Part shown: piece by piece, positions 1 through 9,402 of the stretch | How positions within the stretch are numbered: the first letter of the stretch is position 1 | Layout of the letters: the number at the start of each line of letters is the position of its first letter | Source: Flectonema sp. DT1601 | Lineage: Eukaryota > Euglenozoa > Diplonemea > Diplonemida > Diplonemidae | DNA length: 64,000 bases | Assembly: GCA_964019425.1 (NCBI GenBank) | Contig: OZ025783.1 | Span: forward strand, 1,364,001 to 1,428,000 | Direction: 5' to 3' | Made by a program: the position numbers and the translations under genes | The notes under the pieces: generated by a model | Databases searched by the model: none | The model's input: the letters and a program-made list of their open reading frames with translations, nothing else | What the model was told of the DNA's origin: nothing

Positions 1-3000
1 CGTCAGCTTCTGAGTACGTTCAAAGGATCACGGCTCTCTTTGACCTTCACGAACCTGATAAGAGTAAGGGAGCTATTCAACAAGTAATGGAGCAATACTT
101 GGGACGTGAAAAGGAATTGTACTCTGCGTTACTTGATCGCTACAGACCAAAACCTGATTCCCCTAAAAGACCGGCCTCACCAGCAGCAATACCACAGCAA
201 CCTGGCAGTCCAGAAGTTAGACCAGTTGTTACAAGGCCGTCAGTTGGTACTCCTCAACAGAGTTTTTATAAAGCAACTGATATCGCTCCGACAGCTAAGG
301 TTAGGATTGACGGTGTTGCTAAAGCTCTCTTTATTACTGCAAGGTATCCAGGTGATACATCACAGCGTGCTACTTTATCATTGGAACAGTTTGTTGAGGA
401 CCAATACCGTCCTCAGGTTCGTACATTAGATTCTGAAACAGTTGACTTGACACACGAGACAGTTGTCAGCGCCCTCCGCTGGCTTAGCGAAGGCACTCGT
501 GCAGGCGATTTATTGATATTTGCTTTCTGCGGAGCTTCACAAGATGGTTCTTTATTGCTACCGACTGCTGGTGATAATTTAATATCTCAGTCTGAAGTTA
601 ATTCTGTTCTTTTAAATGATCTTCAAAGGGGAATAAGATTAATTTGCGTATTTGATATGAGTCCAGCGACGTCCTTCTTATCATTACCAAACAGACTGAC
701 TGTTGAACAGGGAGCGGTATCAGACCTGCCGGCATCTCTCTCTCCATCAGCAGATGTAGTTGTGTTGAGTTGTGTTGGAGGAACAGGAAGACAGCCGGGG
801 TTGTTTTTGAAGTCTGTTGGAAAGAATTTAACATCTGTTCCTTTTTTTACAAATAAAACACTTCTCGAGAGCATCTCATCGGACATGAGATCTGTCTCTG
901 ATGGTGTTCCAGCTGTTCCTCAATTACAGTCTAGTCAACCCTGCAGAGCTAGTCAAAAGTTCTTTATCCATTACGTCATTGACGATGGTCCTCGAACACC
1001 ACAACACAGACCACAAGATCAACACTTACCAGACAGTGTTAGGAAACCTTATATTCCTGAACCTTCAACACCGATAGTTCATACGTCAACTGGTACTACT
1101 GGTACACAAGATTCTACAGAGGGTGGTGATATTCAAGAGTTAATTAAAGAAACCTTCAGACATGCAGACACACCAGGACATCCTAACAATGCAACAGCAG
1201 CAGGTACTGTAGGGTCATGGCTACTAGATGGGTCTTTTGGTGTGAATGTGAATAGAGAAAGTGCGATTAGATACTTAACTGTTGCTGCTGATTCCGGAGA
1301 TGGACCTGCGATTGCTAGACTGCTGTCATTACGACCTCAGTCACCGACTGTTGGAATAACCCCAAGCAGTCCACAACAAACAGCAGCAGCAAACTTCTTA
1401 AGCCTTCCTGACACTGAAGCAGCCACACGTATTCGATCAGCACTTGCTTCATACTGTGCTGCGAAGGCACCTCATGCTCTGGCTCAAGTCACTACAATTG
1501 TTGATGAGTACCGAGGTAGGGAAACAGCATTATTATCAATACTTCTACAGAAATACCCCGATTGGGATTGGCCTAAATCAGATGAATTATTCTTTGGTAC
1601 CAACAACATGACAACTCCTATCGTAGTGGGTGGAACAGTTTTAATCGATTCTGACCTTAATAGAGTGAGAGAATCAGTTGTGAATAGTATTTCTATCTCA
1701 TGGGATGATACAATGACTCCTTACAGTGGTTCTTGTGGTACTGTAGTAGCAAAAGACCAGGCGGGTAATGTAAAGGTCAGCTTCTCTGATGGAAGAACTT
1801 GTTGGTGGTCAGCTGACATCGTTACTGGTGTCGATGCGCACAGCCAGCAGCAATCATCACAAGCTGACAACTACATCGGACACAGTACTGTCACTGCTTT
1901 AGAACCTCCTCAGTCTCTTAAAACAGAAAGGGATTCACCTGCTGTTCGTATCATACTCGGGCACCCAATAATGAATCCGGTTGCGGCTCTTTATTCGATT
2001 GCTCCATTACTCGACTTGGAACCAACAGCAATACAATTGCTGCCGATATCATATTCAGATGGAGCGGTTTTGAGAATTCGTGTGGACCCGGCCGTGCCAG
2101 GACACGATCGTATTGCCAGGGAAATAGTTGCGAGATGTCGGAATCAATCTGATACCCTGTCGGTACACCTCGGGGCTATTTCTGCTGAGTTTGAAGTGGA
2201 TGAGTCTCGAACTGAAATTTCTCCGCCACGTCTTCATCACACTAACGTCTCTGCACCGCCTCCTGCACTTCCACTGGATTCGAAATCCATTCCACAAACT
2301 CCAACATCACTCCCTCGTAGACACACAACTTCGTCACCTCTGCCACAAGTTTTAGCTTTTAGTGGTGGCGGTAGTAGTGTTAGTGGTATAATTCCACCAC
2401 GTGAATTAGAAAGTCGTCAGGATGCACAAGATAGAGCTATTCTTGATCTTCAGGCTCAAGTGAGAGGGATGACAAAACGATCTGTAGGACCATCATCGAA
2501 AACCAGACGGGAAAAGAAGAAGTCCACTCCGAGGATGTCGATTCAATCAACTCCAACAACACCACCAGCATCAAGACGCAGACCTAAGTCACCGGGTCTT
2601 AAAGAGGGTGGTGGAAAACTTGCATCTCTGCAGAAGAAGCTTTATGGTGGAGGAGTTGGTCCTTTAGTTGTTCAAGACAGTGAAGTAGAGCCAATGATGG
2701 TGACGAGGTTTACTAATCTTTCTCTTCCACCACCAATTGAAAAAGAGCACGATGAGTGGTCTGTTATGACAGAAGCGGAAAAACGTCGCGAGCTTGAACG
2801 TGAGCGCCACCGACAGGAATTCGCAGCTCATCCATCCGCACCTCGCCCTTCCAGATCGATATCTCCACAGCGGCCATTGTCAAGACAGTCTTCTGCTGCT
2901 ATGACATCGACAGCTCCTAAAGCACTCGCACAGCAGAAAGATTCTGCTGCTGCTGCTGCTCGACAGGTGCTAACAATCCTAAATGAAGACACACCTCCTC

Positions 3001-3107
3001 AGGCTTTCACTCCACAAAAGACGACTCCTGCAACGGCCTCTATCAGCACGACACAAAAGAATCTGATGTTGCTACGACAGAGAGAATCATTGAGAAAGTT
3101 TCGCTGA
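1..3107 (+). CDS. Multidomain protein with inactive metacaspase-like domain (5' end outside window)
   Basis: The reading frame is open from base 3 of the window, so the true start lies upstream; the first ATG inside is at 87 (residue 1 here). Before it, bases 3-149 encode a helical repeat ending GREKELYSALLDRYR, and a second copy sits at residues 445-496 (GRETALLSILLQKYP). Residues 77-300 match the metacaspase p20 fold, but the histidine of the GHG motif is replaced (FAFCGASQDG) and the DSCHSG cysteine is serine (FDMSPATS), so it should have no peptidase activity. Residues 366-412 resemble a Sel1 repeat and 510-575 a small beta-barrel (Tudor/MIB-like) ending in WWSADIV. The last 350 residues are proline/serine-rich and basic. 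Stop TGA. Kinetoplastids have metacaspases with lost catalytic residues (known for the family); a scaffold role here is inference. Confidence 0.8.
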   Translation, partial: SASEYVQRITALFDLHEPDKSKGAIQQVMEQYLGREKELYSALLDRYRPKPDSPKRPASPAAIPQQPGSPEVRPVVTRPSVGTPQQSFYKATDIAPTAKVRIDGVAKALFITARYPGDTSQRATLSLEQFVEDQYRPQVRTLDSETVDLTHETVVSALRWLSEGTRAGDLLIFAFCGASQDGSLLLPTAGDNLISQSEVNSVLLNDLQRGIRLICVFDMSPATSFLSLPNRLTVEQGAVSDLPASLSPSADVVVLSCVGGTGRQPGLFLKSVGKNLTSVPFFTNKTLLESISSDMRSVSDGVPAVPQLQSSQPCRASQKFFIHYVIDDGPRTPQHRPQDQHLPDSVRKPYIPEPSTPIVHTSTGTTGTQDSTEGGDIQELIKETFRHADTPGHPNNATAAGTVGSWLLDGSFGVNVNRESAIRYLTVAADSGDGPAIARLLSLRPQSPTVGITPSSPQQTAAANFLSLPDTEAATRIRSALASYCAAKAPHALAQVTTIVDEYRGRETALLSILLQKYPDWDWPKSDELFFGTNNMTTPIVVGGTVLIDSDLNRVRESVVNSISISWDDTMTPYSGSCGTVVAKDQAGNVKVSFSDGRTCWWSADIVTGVDAHSQQQSSQADNYIGHSTVTALEPPQSLKTERDSPAVRIILGHPIMNPVAALYSIAPLLDLEPTAIQLLPISYSDGAVLRIRVDPAVPGHDRIAREIVARCRNQSDTLSVHLGAISAEFEVDESRTEISPPRLHHTNVSAPPPALPLDSKSIPQTPTSLPRRHTTSSPLPQVLAFSGGGSSVSGIIPPRELESRQDAQDRAILDLQAQVRGMTKRSVGPSSKTRREKKKSTPRMSIQSTPTTPPASRRRPKSPGLKEGGGKLASLQKKLYGGGVGPLVVQDSEVEPMMVTRFTNLSLPPPIEKEHDEWSVMTEAEKRRELERERHRQEFAAHPSAPRPSRSISPQRPLSRQSSAAMTSTAPKALAQQKDSAAAAARQVLTILNEDTPPQAFTPQKTTPATASISTTQKNLMLLRQRESLRKFR

Positions 3108-4047
3108 GAATAAATTATTCACGTGACCTTTAGCGTATCTTGTAGTGGGAGGTCAGCAGCATGAAAAAGTCCACTCCTCTTAAGGGAATTAAGTTCCTCT
3201 GTTTTGTTAATATAAAAAATGTGGTTCCTAAAAACTTGCATGGTGAATATATTGTACATTTTCAGTTTTTTTTGTTTCCTTTCATTTTTTTTTATATTTA
3301 TTATTATTGTTTTAACCGTGTTAGTAGTTATTTTCCCTCCCAAAAAAAAAAAAAACAAAACAAGGTCGTCATATCGTTCATTAAGTATGGAAAAAAAAAA
3401 AGTATTAATTATTTTTTGTATTGTATTAGAGAATGCTGATTGAGCGACGTTTAATTGCAAGCACCTTGCACTTTGTGTGTTGAATCGAATCTACTTAAGA
3501 ACGTGTTAATTTCTTTTGTTTTAAAATTTAGAATACTTTTCCCATTCTCTCCCCCCTTACTGTATCCTAGATCCCGAAGTATTCTTTTTTTATCTTTATT
3601 TCAGTTTTTTTTCTTCCTTCTGTGTCTGTTCCAACATGTGGGTTGATAAAAATGAGAGAGAAAAAAAAAAAAAATTCTCTTCTTCACAAAAAGACTACAT
3701 TTTTTTTTTTTTTTTTGTTCTCAGATGAAATTTTTAGCTGGCAAAGAAAAAGCAAAAAAAAAGAACTGTATTTCTTACGGGAAAAAAAATATTATTAAAA
3801 ATGGAAAAAAAAAAAAAAAAAAGGAATCGAAAAATAGACTACAAAGTGATTGTGGAGAATCTTAGCAGATCAATTAACAATTTTTAACCTCCTCAGCAAA
3901 CATGATGCCTTGCATTTCTTCGTCTTTATGGTTGTGTGGTATCAAATGACTGATACCCCATAAGATTACCATGATATACAAGTGTGTTAGAATGATAAGT
4001 TCAACTATAATCTGAAAACAGCCCCCTCACGCTCCACACTCATAAAA
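3108..4047. other. Intergenic region, homopolymer rich
   Basis: No gene is seen. The stretch holds several A and T runs of 10-19 bases. An AG near 4030, followed by the short leader to the ATG at 4048, could serve as a trans-splicing acceptor. Confidence 0.6.
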
Positions 4048-5931
4048 ATGGACGGAGGGAAGCGAAAAAATATTTCTGCAGGTCCGTCAAAACGTCGACA
4101 TCGGCCGGAAGAAATAAACCCCAGTGTGAGAATTGTGTTGGATGCATTACGGAAATCAACATCACTAAGCGCCGGAGCGGAATCAGAGACGAATTATCGT
4201 AATAAAATGACCTACAGTATTATCGAAGGTAACGTGGTGACTTCAAATTTAGGTGAAAAAAGAGTGAACGATGTTATCGAACATTGGGCTGCCCTTATTA
4301 GAAGTAATACAAATAAACATGAACTTTCATACTACCGAGAAATAGGTGTCAAGCTCTCTCGAAAAGGAACAGCTTTACTCAAATTAATTTTGAGAATATC
4401 TGAAGACCAATTAAACGATTTTATAAAATTAAATATAAATCCGATTTTGGAAGAATTATCAACTTATTGCTCGATAGACTGTGCGTTTCTACAGCATAGC
4501 AACGGTAGGAGTAAACCGAACAAGTCAGATGATTATGTCTTGGTGCTTGGAACTCACTTAATAGAACACACTCCACAGCCTTTTAATGATCCTTATATCA
4601 TTTCTCCTGATACTTTCGCGGAGGTTAATCATGATGCTGAGGATCGTTTGTGGAAATTTTTAGTTTCTTATTTAAAAAATGTTTTTAAAAATGATATTTC
4701 TTTGGATCTTCTGCTCATGGGAAGAGATACAAACGCCTCGTTTGTGTCTCTGTATCCGTATTTTCCGTTTGTCGACTGTTACTGTATGTCGCATTGTCCA
4801 AAAGTCGCTGCAGATATGAAGCACAACACCGACTATGTCATAGCTCAAAAAGAAAAAAAAACTGGAATTTCAAAACCAAAAATTGATATTACCTATGTCG
4901 AAGGTAAGTTTCAGTACAGCACTACAATGTCAACCTTCGGCACTGATAGAGACAAACTGTGCTTGGTTAATGCGGGTAGGGGTGGGATGGCCGATGATAC
5001 GGTTCACACGGTTATTAATAACAAACAAATAAACAACATCATCTACGTAAGTTGTAATCAACAAACAGCATACCAAGATGTTGACATCATTATTAGTCGA
5101 GGAGGGTTCTATGTGGAGGTATGTCCTTTTTTATGTTATTTATATTTTTCAAAACTGATTAAAAAAAAAAAAAAAAAAAAAAAAAAACTCAACCAGAATT
5201 ATTGTTGTTTCAATTTCCAAGCTGGAACAGAGTATGTTATGCAAGTGTTTTGTATGCGTAGATCAGGTTGTGGGATACATCGGGTTTTGGTTCAGCCTGT
5301 TGGTCCCCCAGGATCTGGAAAAAGCAGCCTCAGTCATCGACTATCCGAAGTATTCTCAACGGTAAAACACATCGAACGAGACGTTGTTTATAAGAATAAG
5401 AGAGACGCTGGTCTCTCAATGAAATCAAGTAAGAGAGACACTCATTCTGACATTGCAACACAGCTATCAACATGCGACACAGACATTTGTGTTTATGACA
5501 GTACTTCTGGAGCTGCTGAGGGTAGACAATACATAAATGATAACTTCTTTACGCCTTCTAATATTTCAACAAGTGCCTTGTCAATAACTGTTTACTTCAC
5601 AAGTACAGACGTGTCTTGGTTGTTAAATAATTGTATGTCGAGAATTGACCATCCTGGGTTTCCTGACACAGCTGAGGGAGGAACACAAAAAATTTCAAAT
5701 GTACTTCTTAGTATCGAAACACCCAGTTCTTCTCAACCGTTACCGCAATCGGTGTCAGGTGTTCTTGTTCGAGTCTCTCCGAAGACGATTTTAGTGAAGG
5801 AAGTTCTTACCAGAGTGGCATCACTTCTCTTGATAGCTCCAAGACTAGCTCAGCAAATCAATTTATCAGCTGAAGGAATAGAACTGGAATGGACTTTAAG
5901 TAGTGAACCAGCTGCTGTTGTTTCTTCATAG
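4048..5931 (+). CDS. TrmA-like RNA methyltransferase domain fused to P-loop kinase
   Basis: Exons are probably 4048-5118 and 5233-5931 (589 aa). The donor GTATGT at 5119 is clear. The first AG after the pyrimidine stretch (5221) breaks the frame, while AG at 5231-5232 keeps it. Residues 1-375 follow the tRNA (uracil-5-)-methyltransferase (TrmA/TRM2) order: ISPDTFAEVN (185-194), a degenerate SAM motif LDLLLMGRDTN (219-229), NAGRGG where the family has DPPRAG (308-313), and YVSCN (333-337), which carries the catalytic cysteine. The HVE glutamate is not evident. Residues 381-389 are a Walker A motif (GPPGSGKSS), followed by a kinase-like domain with VYDSTSG and RIDHPGFP, reminiscent of tRNA-ligase kinase domains. 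TrmA methylates U54 of tRNA; the changed SAM motifs suggest altered or lost activity. The fusion is unusual. Confidence 0.72.
   Translation: MDGGKRKNISAGPSKRRHRPEEINPSVRIVLDALRKSTSLSAGAESETNYRNKMTYSIIEGNVVTSNLGEKRVNDVIEHWAALIRSNTNKHELSYYREIGVKLSRKGTALLKLILRISEDQLNDFIKLNINPILEELSTYCSIDCAFLQHSNGRSKPNKSDDYVLVLGTHLIEHTPQPFNDPYIISPDTFAEVNHDAEDRLWKFLVSYLKNVFKNDISLDLLLMGRDTNASFVSLYPYFPFVDCYCMSHCPKVAADMKHNTDYVIAQKEKKTGISKPKIDITYVEGKFQYSTTMSTFGTDRDKLCLVNAGRGGMADDTVHTVINNKQINNIIYVSCNQQTAYQDVDIIISRGGFYVEVCPFLCYLYFSKLIKKKKKKKKKLNQNYCCFNFQAGTEYVMQVFCMRRSGCGIHRVLVQPVGPPGSGKSSLSHRLSEVFSTVKHIERDVVYKNKRDAGLSMKSSKRDTHSDIATQLSTCDTDICVYDSTSGAAEGRQYINDNFFTPSNISTSALSITVYFTSTDVSWLLNNCMSRIDHPGFPDTAEGGTQKISNVLLSIETPSSSQPLPQSVSGVLVRVSPKTILVKEVLTRVASLLLIAPRLAQQINLSAEGIELEWTLSSEPAAVVSS
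5119..5232 (+). other. Spliceosomal intron in TrmA-kinase gene
   Basis: The intron begins GTATGT, contains an A run of about 27 bases, and ends ACAGAG. It is 114 nt and has no in-frame stop, so retention would add 38 residues including a polylysine stretch. The acceptor was chosen because it restores alignment with the TrmA C-terminal strand. Confidence 0.6.
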
Positions 5932-6374
5932 AAATATACTTTTATGATCTTCCTCTAGCTTGTCACTGCACACACGCTGCGTCATAGTACCGCGCGATTT
6001 TATTTAAAAAAAAAAAAAAAGTATGTTGTTTTGTTCAGTTAACGTTTACTTTCTCATAGCAGCAGTATTATGATTCTTTTGTGTTGTTTTAGAGGAGTTG
6101 TTTGATGGAATACACATCATGATAGTCGTTTCTCTTATTATATTCCGTTCGTTTACATTATTTTCCAGGTAAATCACATTACATGAAAAAGTACTGAGAT
6201 ACGAAATAAATGATGCAGTTATTTTGTTTAATCTAATCAGAAGGAAGAAATGAGAAGGGATTTATAATACGATGAAGGAAGTGAAAAAAAAAAAAATTAG
6301 TTAGTTTTTTTAAAACCTCTTTTTACCTTTTTTTTTCGATATCAGAAAATAAAACAAACCAGCAACAGAAAACA
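5932..6374. other. Intergenic region with trans-splice acceptor
   Basis: No gene is seen. A T-rich tract ending in AG at 6344-6345 lies 29 bases before the NSF start codon and looks like a trans-splicing acceptor. Confidence 0.55.
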
Positions 6375-8748
6375 ATGTCGCTGAAGGTCGGAGTTACTCC
6401 CGCCACTAGTCTGGTTCAGACTAACAAAGTTTATGTTCCATCCGGAACTCTGGGGGGGAGACTTATGCATGTACTTATTGCTGGAAGTCAGCGTAGAGCT
6501 AGTGATTTTGTATTTCTGTGTGAAGAACACCCCGACATGCAAGCAGGCAGTATAGGTTTTAATAAACTTCAGAGAGACTGCGCTAAATTGTCAACAGATG
6601 TGGATGTCATTCCATTAAAGCCTTTTGAAATTCCAAACGAGTCGTTTACGATTAGCGCTATTGGAGCTGAGATTGACTTCATGAATCCAAGAAAAATAAA
6701 TGATAAAGTAGCCGTTGATGTTGAACGTGTAACTCGTAACTTAACAACTCTCTGGAATGGACAAGTCTTTACAGTTGATCAACAGATGTTGTTTGACTAT
6801 CAAGGAACAATGTTTAAACTTCAAATTAATGAAATCGATATCATAGATGACAAGTCCGGTACGATTGAAACATCAACTTCATCTATGAAAGCAAAACACT
6901 ACTTAGGTCAGGTTAAACTAAACGAGACTATCTTCAGACTCAGAAAACCACGTTCTCGTCCAGGACTCACGTTTGATAATGTTCCAGCAGGAGCAGAAAC
7001 AATGAACACTCAACTTTTAAAGTCAAGTTTTGACTTTGGAAACTACGGAATTGGAGGTCTCGACGCCGAAGCCGATCAAGTCTTCAGAAGAGCATTCGCA
7101 AGTAGAATCTTCCCTCCATCAACTCTTCAACGTTTGGGTATCAGTCACGTTAAGGGAATTCTTTTATTTGGTCCCCCAGGTTGTGGTAAGACTTTGATGG
7201 CGAGACAGATTGGTAAGATGCTTAACTGTAAAGAACCCAAAGTTGTAAACGGACCAGAAATCCTTTCAAAGTTCGTCGGAGAATCAGAAAAGAACGTCCG
7301 CGCTCTCTTCGCAGAAGCTGAAGACGACCAGCGTAACTTAGGAGATGAATCTGAATTACATTTAATTATTTTTGACGAATTCGATGCCATTGTCAAACAG
7401 CGAGGATCAACAAGAGACAACACTGGAGTGTCAGACAGTGTTGTCAACCAGCTGTTATCAAAGATTGATGGTGTTGACTGTTTAAACAACGTCCTGTTAG
7501 TCGGAATGACAAACAGAAAGGATCTTATTGACGAGGCTTTACTCCGACCTGGTAGATTCGAAGTTCAAATTGAAATCCAACTTCCTGACTTAAAAGGAAG
7601 AAATCAAATCTTCTCCATCCACACAAAGAAACAACGTGAAAGTGGTATTTTAGCTGCTGATGTCGACATCGAATTCTTAGCTGAAAAAGCCAAGAACTAC
7701 ACCGGAGCTGAAATTGAAGGTGTCGTTAAAGCTGCTTCATCATTCGCATTAAATCGACTTATCGATTATAAGGACCCAAGTAAACCAACCGGAACTCAAA
7801 TTAGTATCTCTATGTCAGACTTTATCGCGGCATTGGAAGACGTAAAACCTGCCTTTGGAGCGTCAAAGGACCTGAATATGTACAAACGACGAGGAATATT
7901 CAACTACGGTCCAGTGTGGGAAGAACAGATCAGAAGATGTATGTCATACGTGTTACCATTAAAGTCTGGAGGAGGTCAACAGATCCAATCAGTACTGTTA
8001 GAGGGTGTTATCGGAACAGGAAAAACAGCACTCGCAGCACACATTGGTGAGACAAGTGGATTTCCGTTTGTCAAAGTTGTATCGGGAGACGATATGACTG
8101 GATTCTTTGAAAACAGTAAAGTTAATTACATAAAGAAAGCATTTGATGATGCCCATAAATCACCATACTCAGTAGTCATATTAGACGAAATAGAAGACCT
8201 CATTGATTATGTCTCAGAGGGTCCTAGATTCTCGTCACCACTACTACAGACACTAAGAAGAAGTATTAAGAGATTACCACCTGATGGTTCTCGTATTCTT
8301 ATTGTCGGAACTACTTCAAAAGCTGAATCTCTTCGTCAATTGGATTTCTTCAAGGAGTGGGATGTCGTTCATAAAGTTCTTGAGCTCTCAAGAGAAAATG
8401 TCCCAGCGGTTCTATCAAGAATGGACATACAATTCGTATCTGAAGCTGAAGAACGTGGTGCGCTTTACTCTCGGTCAATGCCTGACTTTATTGCGATTAA
8501 AAAATTAATGCAAGTTGCGGAAATGGCTCGATCACTCGCTCTCGAAAAGGTACCTGAGCTTTCTGATACCAGACAACAGTATGTTTATTTTATTATACTA
8601 CACCTAATAACAACAATAATAACAACAATAATAATAAATATAAAACAGGGGAACAGTTGTATCAGCGAAGCCTACAGCGTGGAATCCAATTACTATGAAA
8701 CATTGGGAGACCTCTTTAGAAAATTTAGGTATCAACGAAGATGACTAG
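6375..8748 (+). CDS. NSF: NSF/Sec18 vesicle-fusing AAA+ ATPase
   Basis: Exons are 6375-8578 and 8649-8748 (767 aa; animal NSF is about 745). The order is an N domain that binds SNAP-SNARE complexes (1-200), D1 with Walker A GPPGCGKT at 266-273, Walker B LIIFDEFDAI and a typical AAA second region (LLRPGRFE), then D2 with Walker A GVIGTGKT and Walker B VVILDEIEDLIDY. NSF uses ATP to disassemble SNARE complexes after membrane fusion in the cytosol. Splicing out GTATGT...AAACAG moves exon 2 into a frame that ends PITMKHWETSLENLGINEDD, a helix-like tail; unspliced, the frame ends earlier in unlikely sequence. The identification is secure; the exact C-terminus depends on the predicted splice. Confidence 0.93.
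8579..8648 (+). other. Spliceosomal intron in NSF gene
   Basis: The 70-nt intron begins GTATGT and ends AAACAG; its middle is AT-rich with ATAATAACAA repeats. Removal is phase 2 and restores a sensible C-terminus. Confidence 0.8.
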
Positions 8749-9402
8749 TACAACGCAAACCCTCTCTATCTCACGTCTTGCTTCAAAGTTTGTTGCACAC
8801 TTAGTCTTAATTCGTTTTCATTCTATCTTCGTACCTGAAGTATTGTTTTTTTGGTTCGGTTCAATTCCTGCATAGCCGAGAGGGGGAAAAAAAAAAAAAA
8901 AAAAAATGGTAGTGCAGTGTTATTTCAATTTTTATGTAGTGATCTGTGTCGATGTACTTCCCTAGCCCTTTGGCGATAAAAAGAAAAAAAATATTACATT
9001 CGGGTAAAATATTAAACTGCTGAGGTGAATCCAGACGCTGTCGGCTGTGGTTGTATCATTGAAGTTACCACGATAATCACTTCGTTTTATATCTAACTCT
9101 CGTCTTAGTAGCTTGTTTCATACATGTTATTTTCCTTTCTCTTTTTTTTTTCTCTTTCTTCGTAGTTGTGATTTGGCACACAAGCCAGGAAAAAAAAATG
9201 ATTTTTAGTCGTCAAACCACCCCCACGTGTGTCTTTTTCCCTTTTCCCTTTCCCTTTCCCTTTTTTTTTTTTTTTTTTTGTTACATTCATAGTGTAAAGA
9301 GAGAAAAAATCGACTTATTGATCTGATTATAACATCCAACTGTAAAGTCATATTACATTCCAATAACAGGTCGTGGCATCAAAAAGATTCTATTTAAGTA
9401 AC
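8749..9402. other. Intergenic region
   Basis: No gene is seen. The stretch holds A and T homopolymers and a run of CCCTTT units near 9240-9262. AACAG just before 9371 is the likely trans-splicing acceptor for the next gene. Confidence 0.55.

Noticed and set aside
598-886. Minus-strand frames inside the first gene
   Set aside because: Shadow frames of a clearly coding + strand gene with domain matches.
9373-9402. GTG start ten codons upstream of the cysteine-rich protein
   Set aside because: Non-ATG and it would bury the signal peptide; the ATG at 9403 is better.
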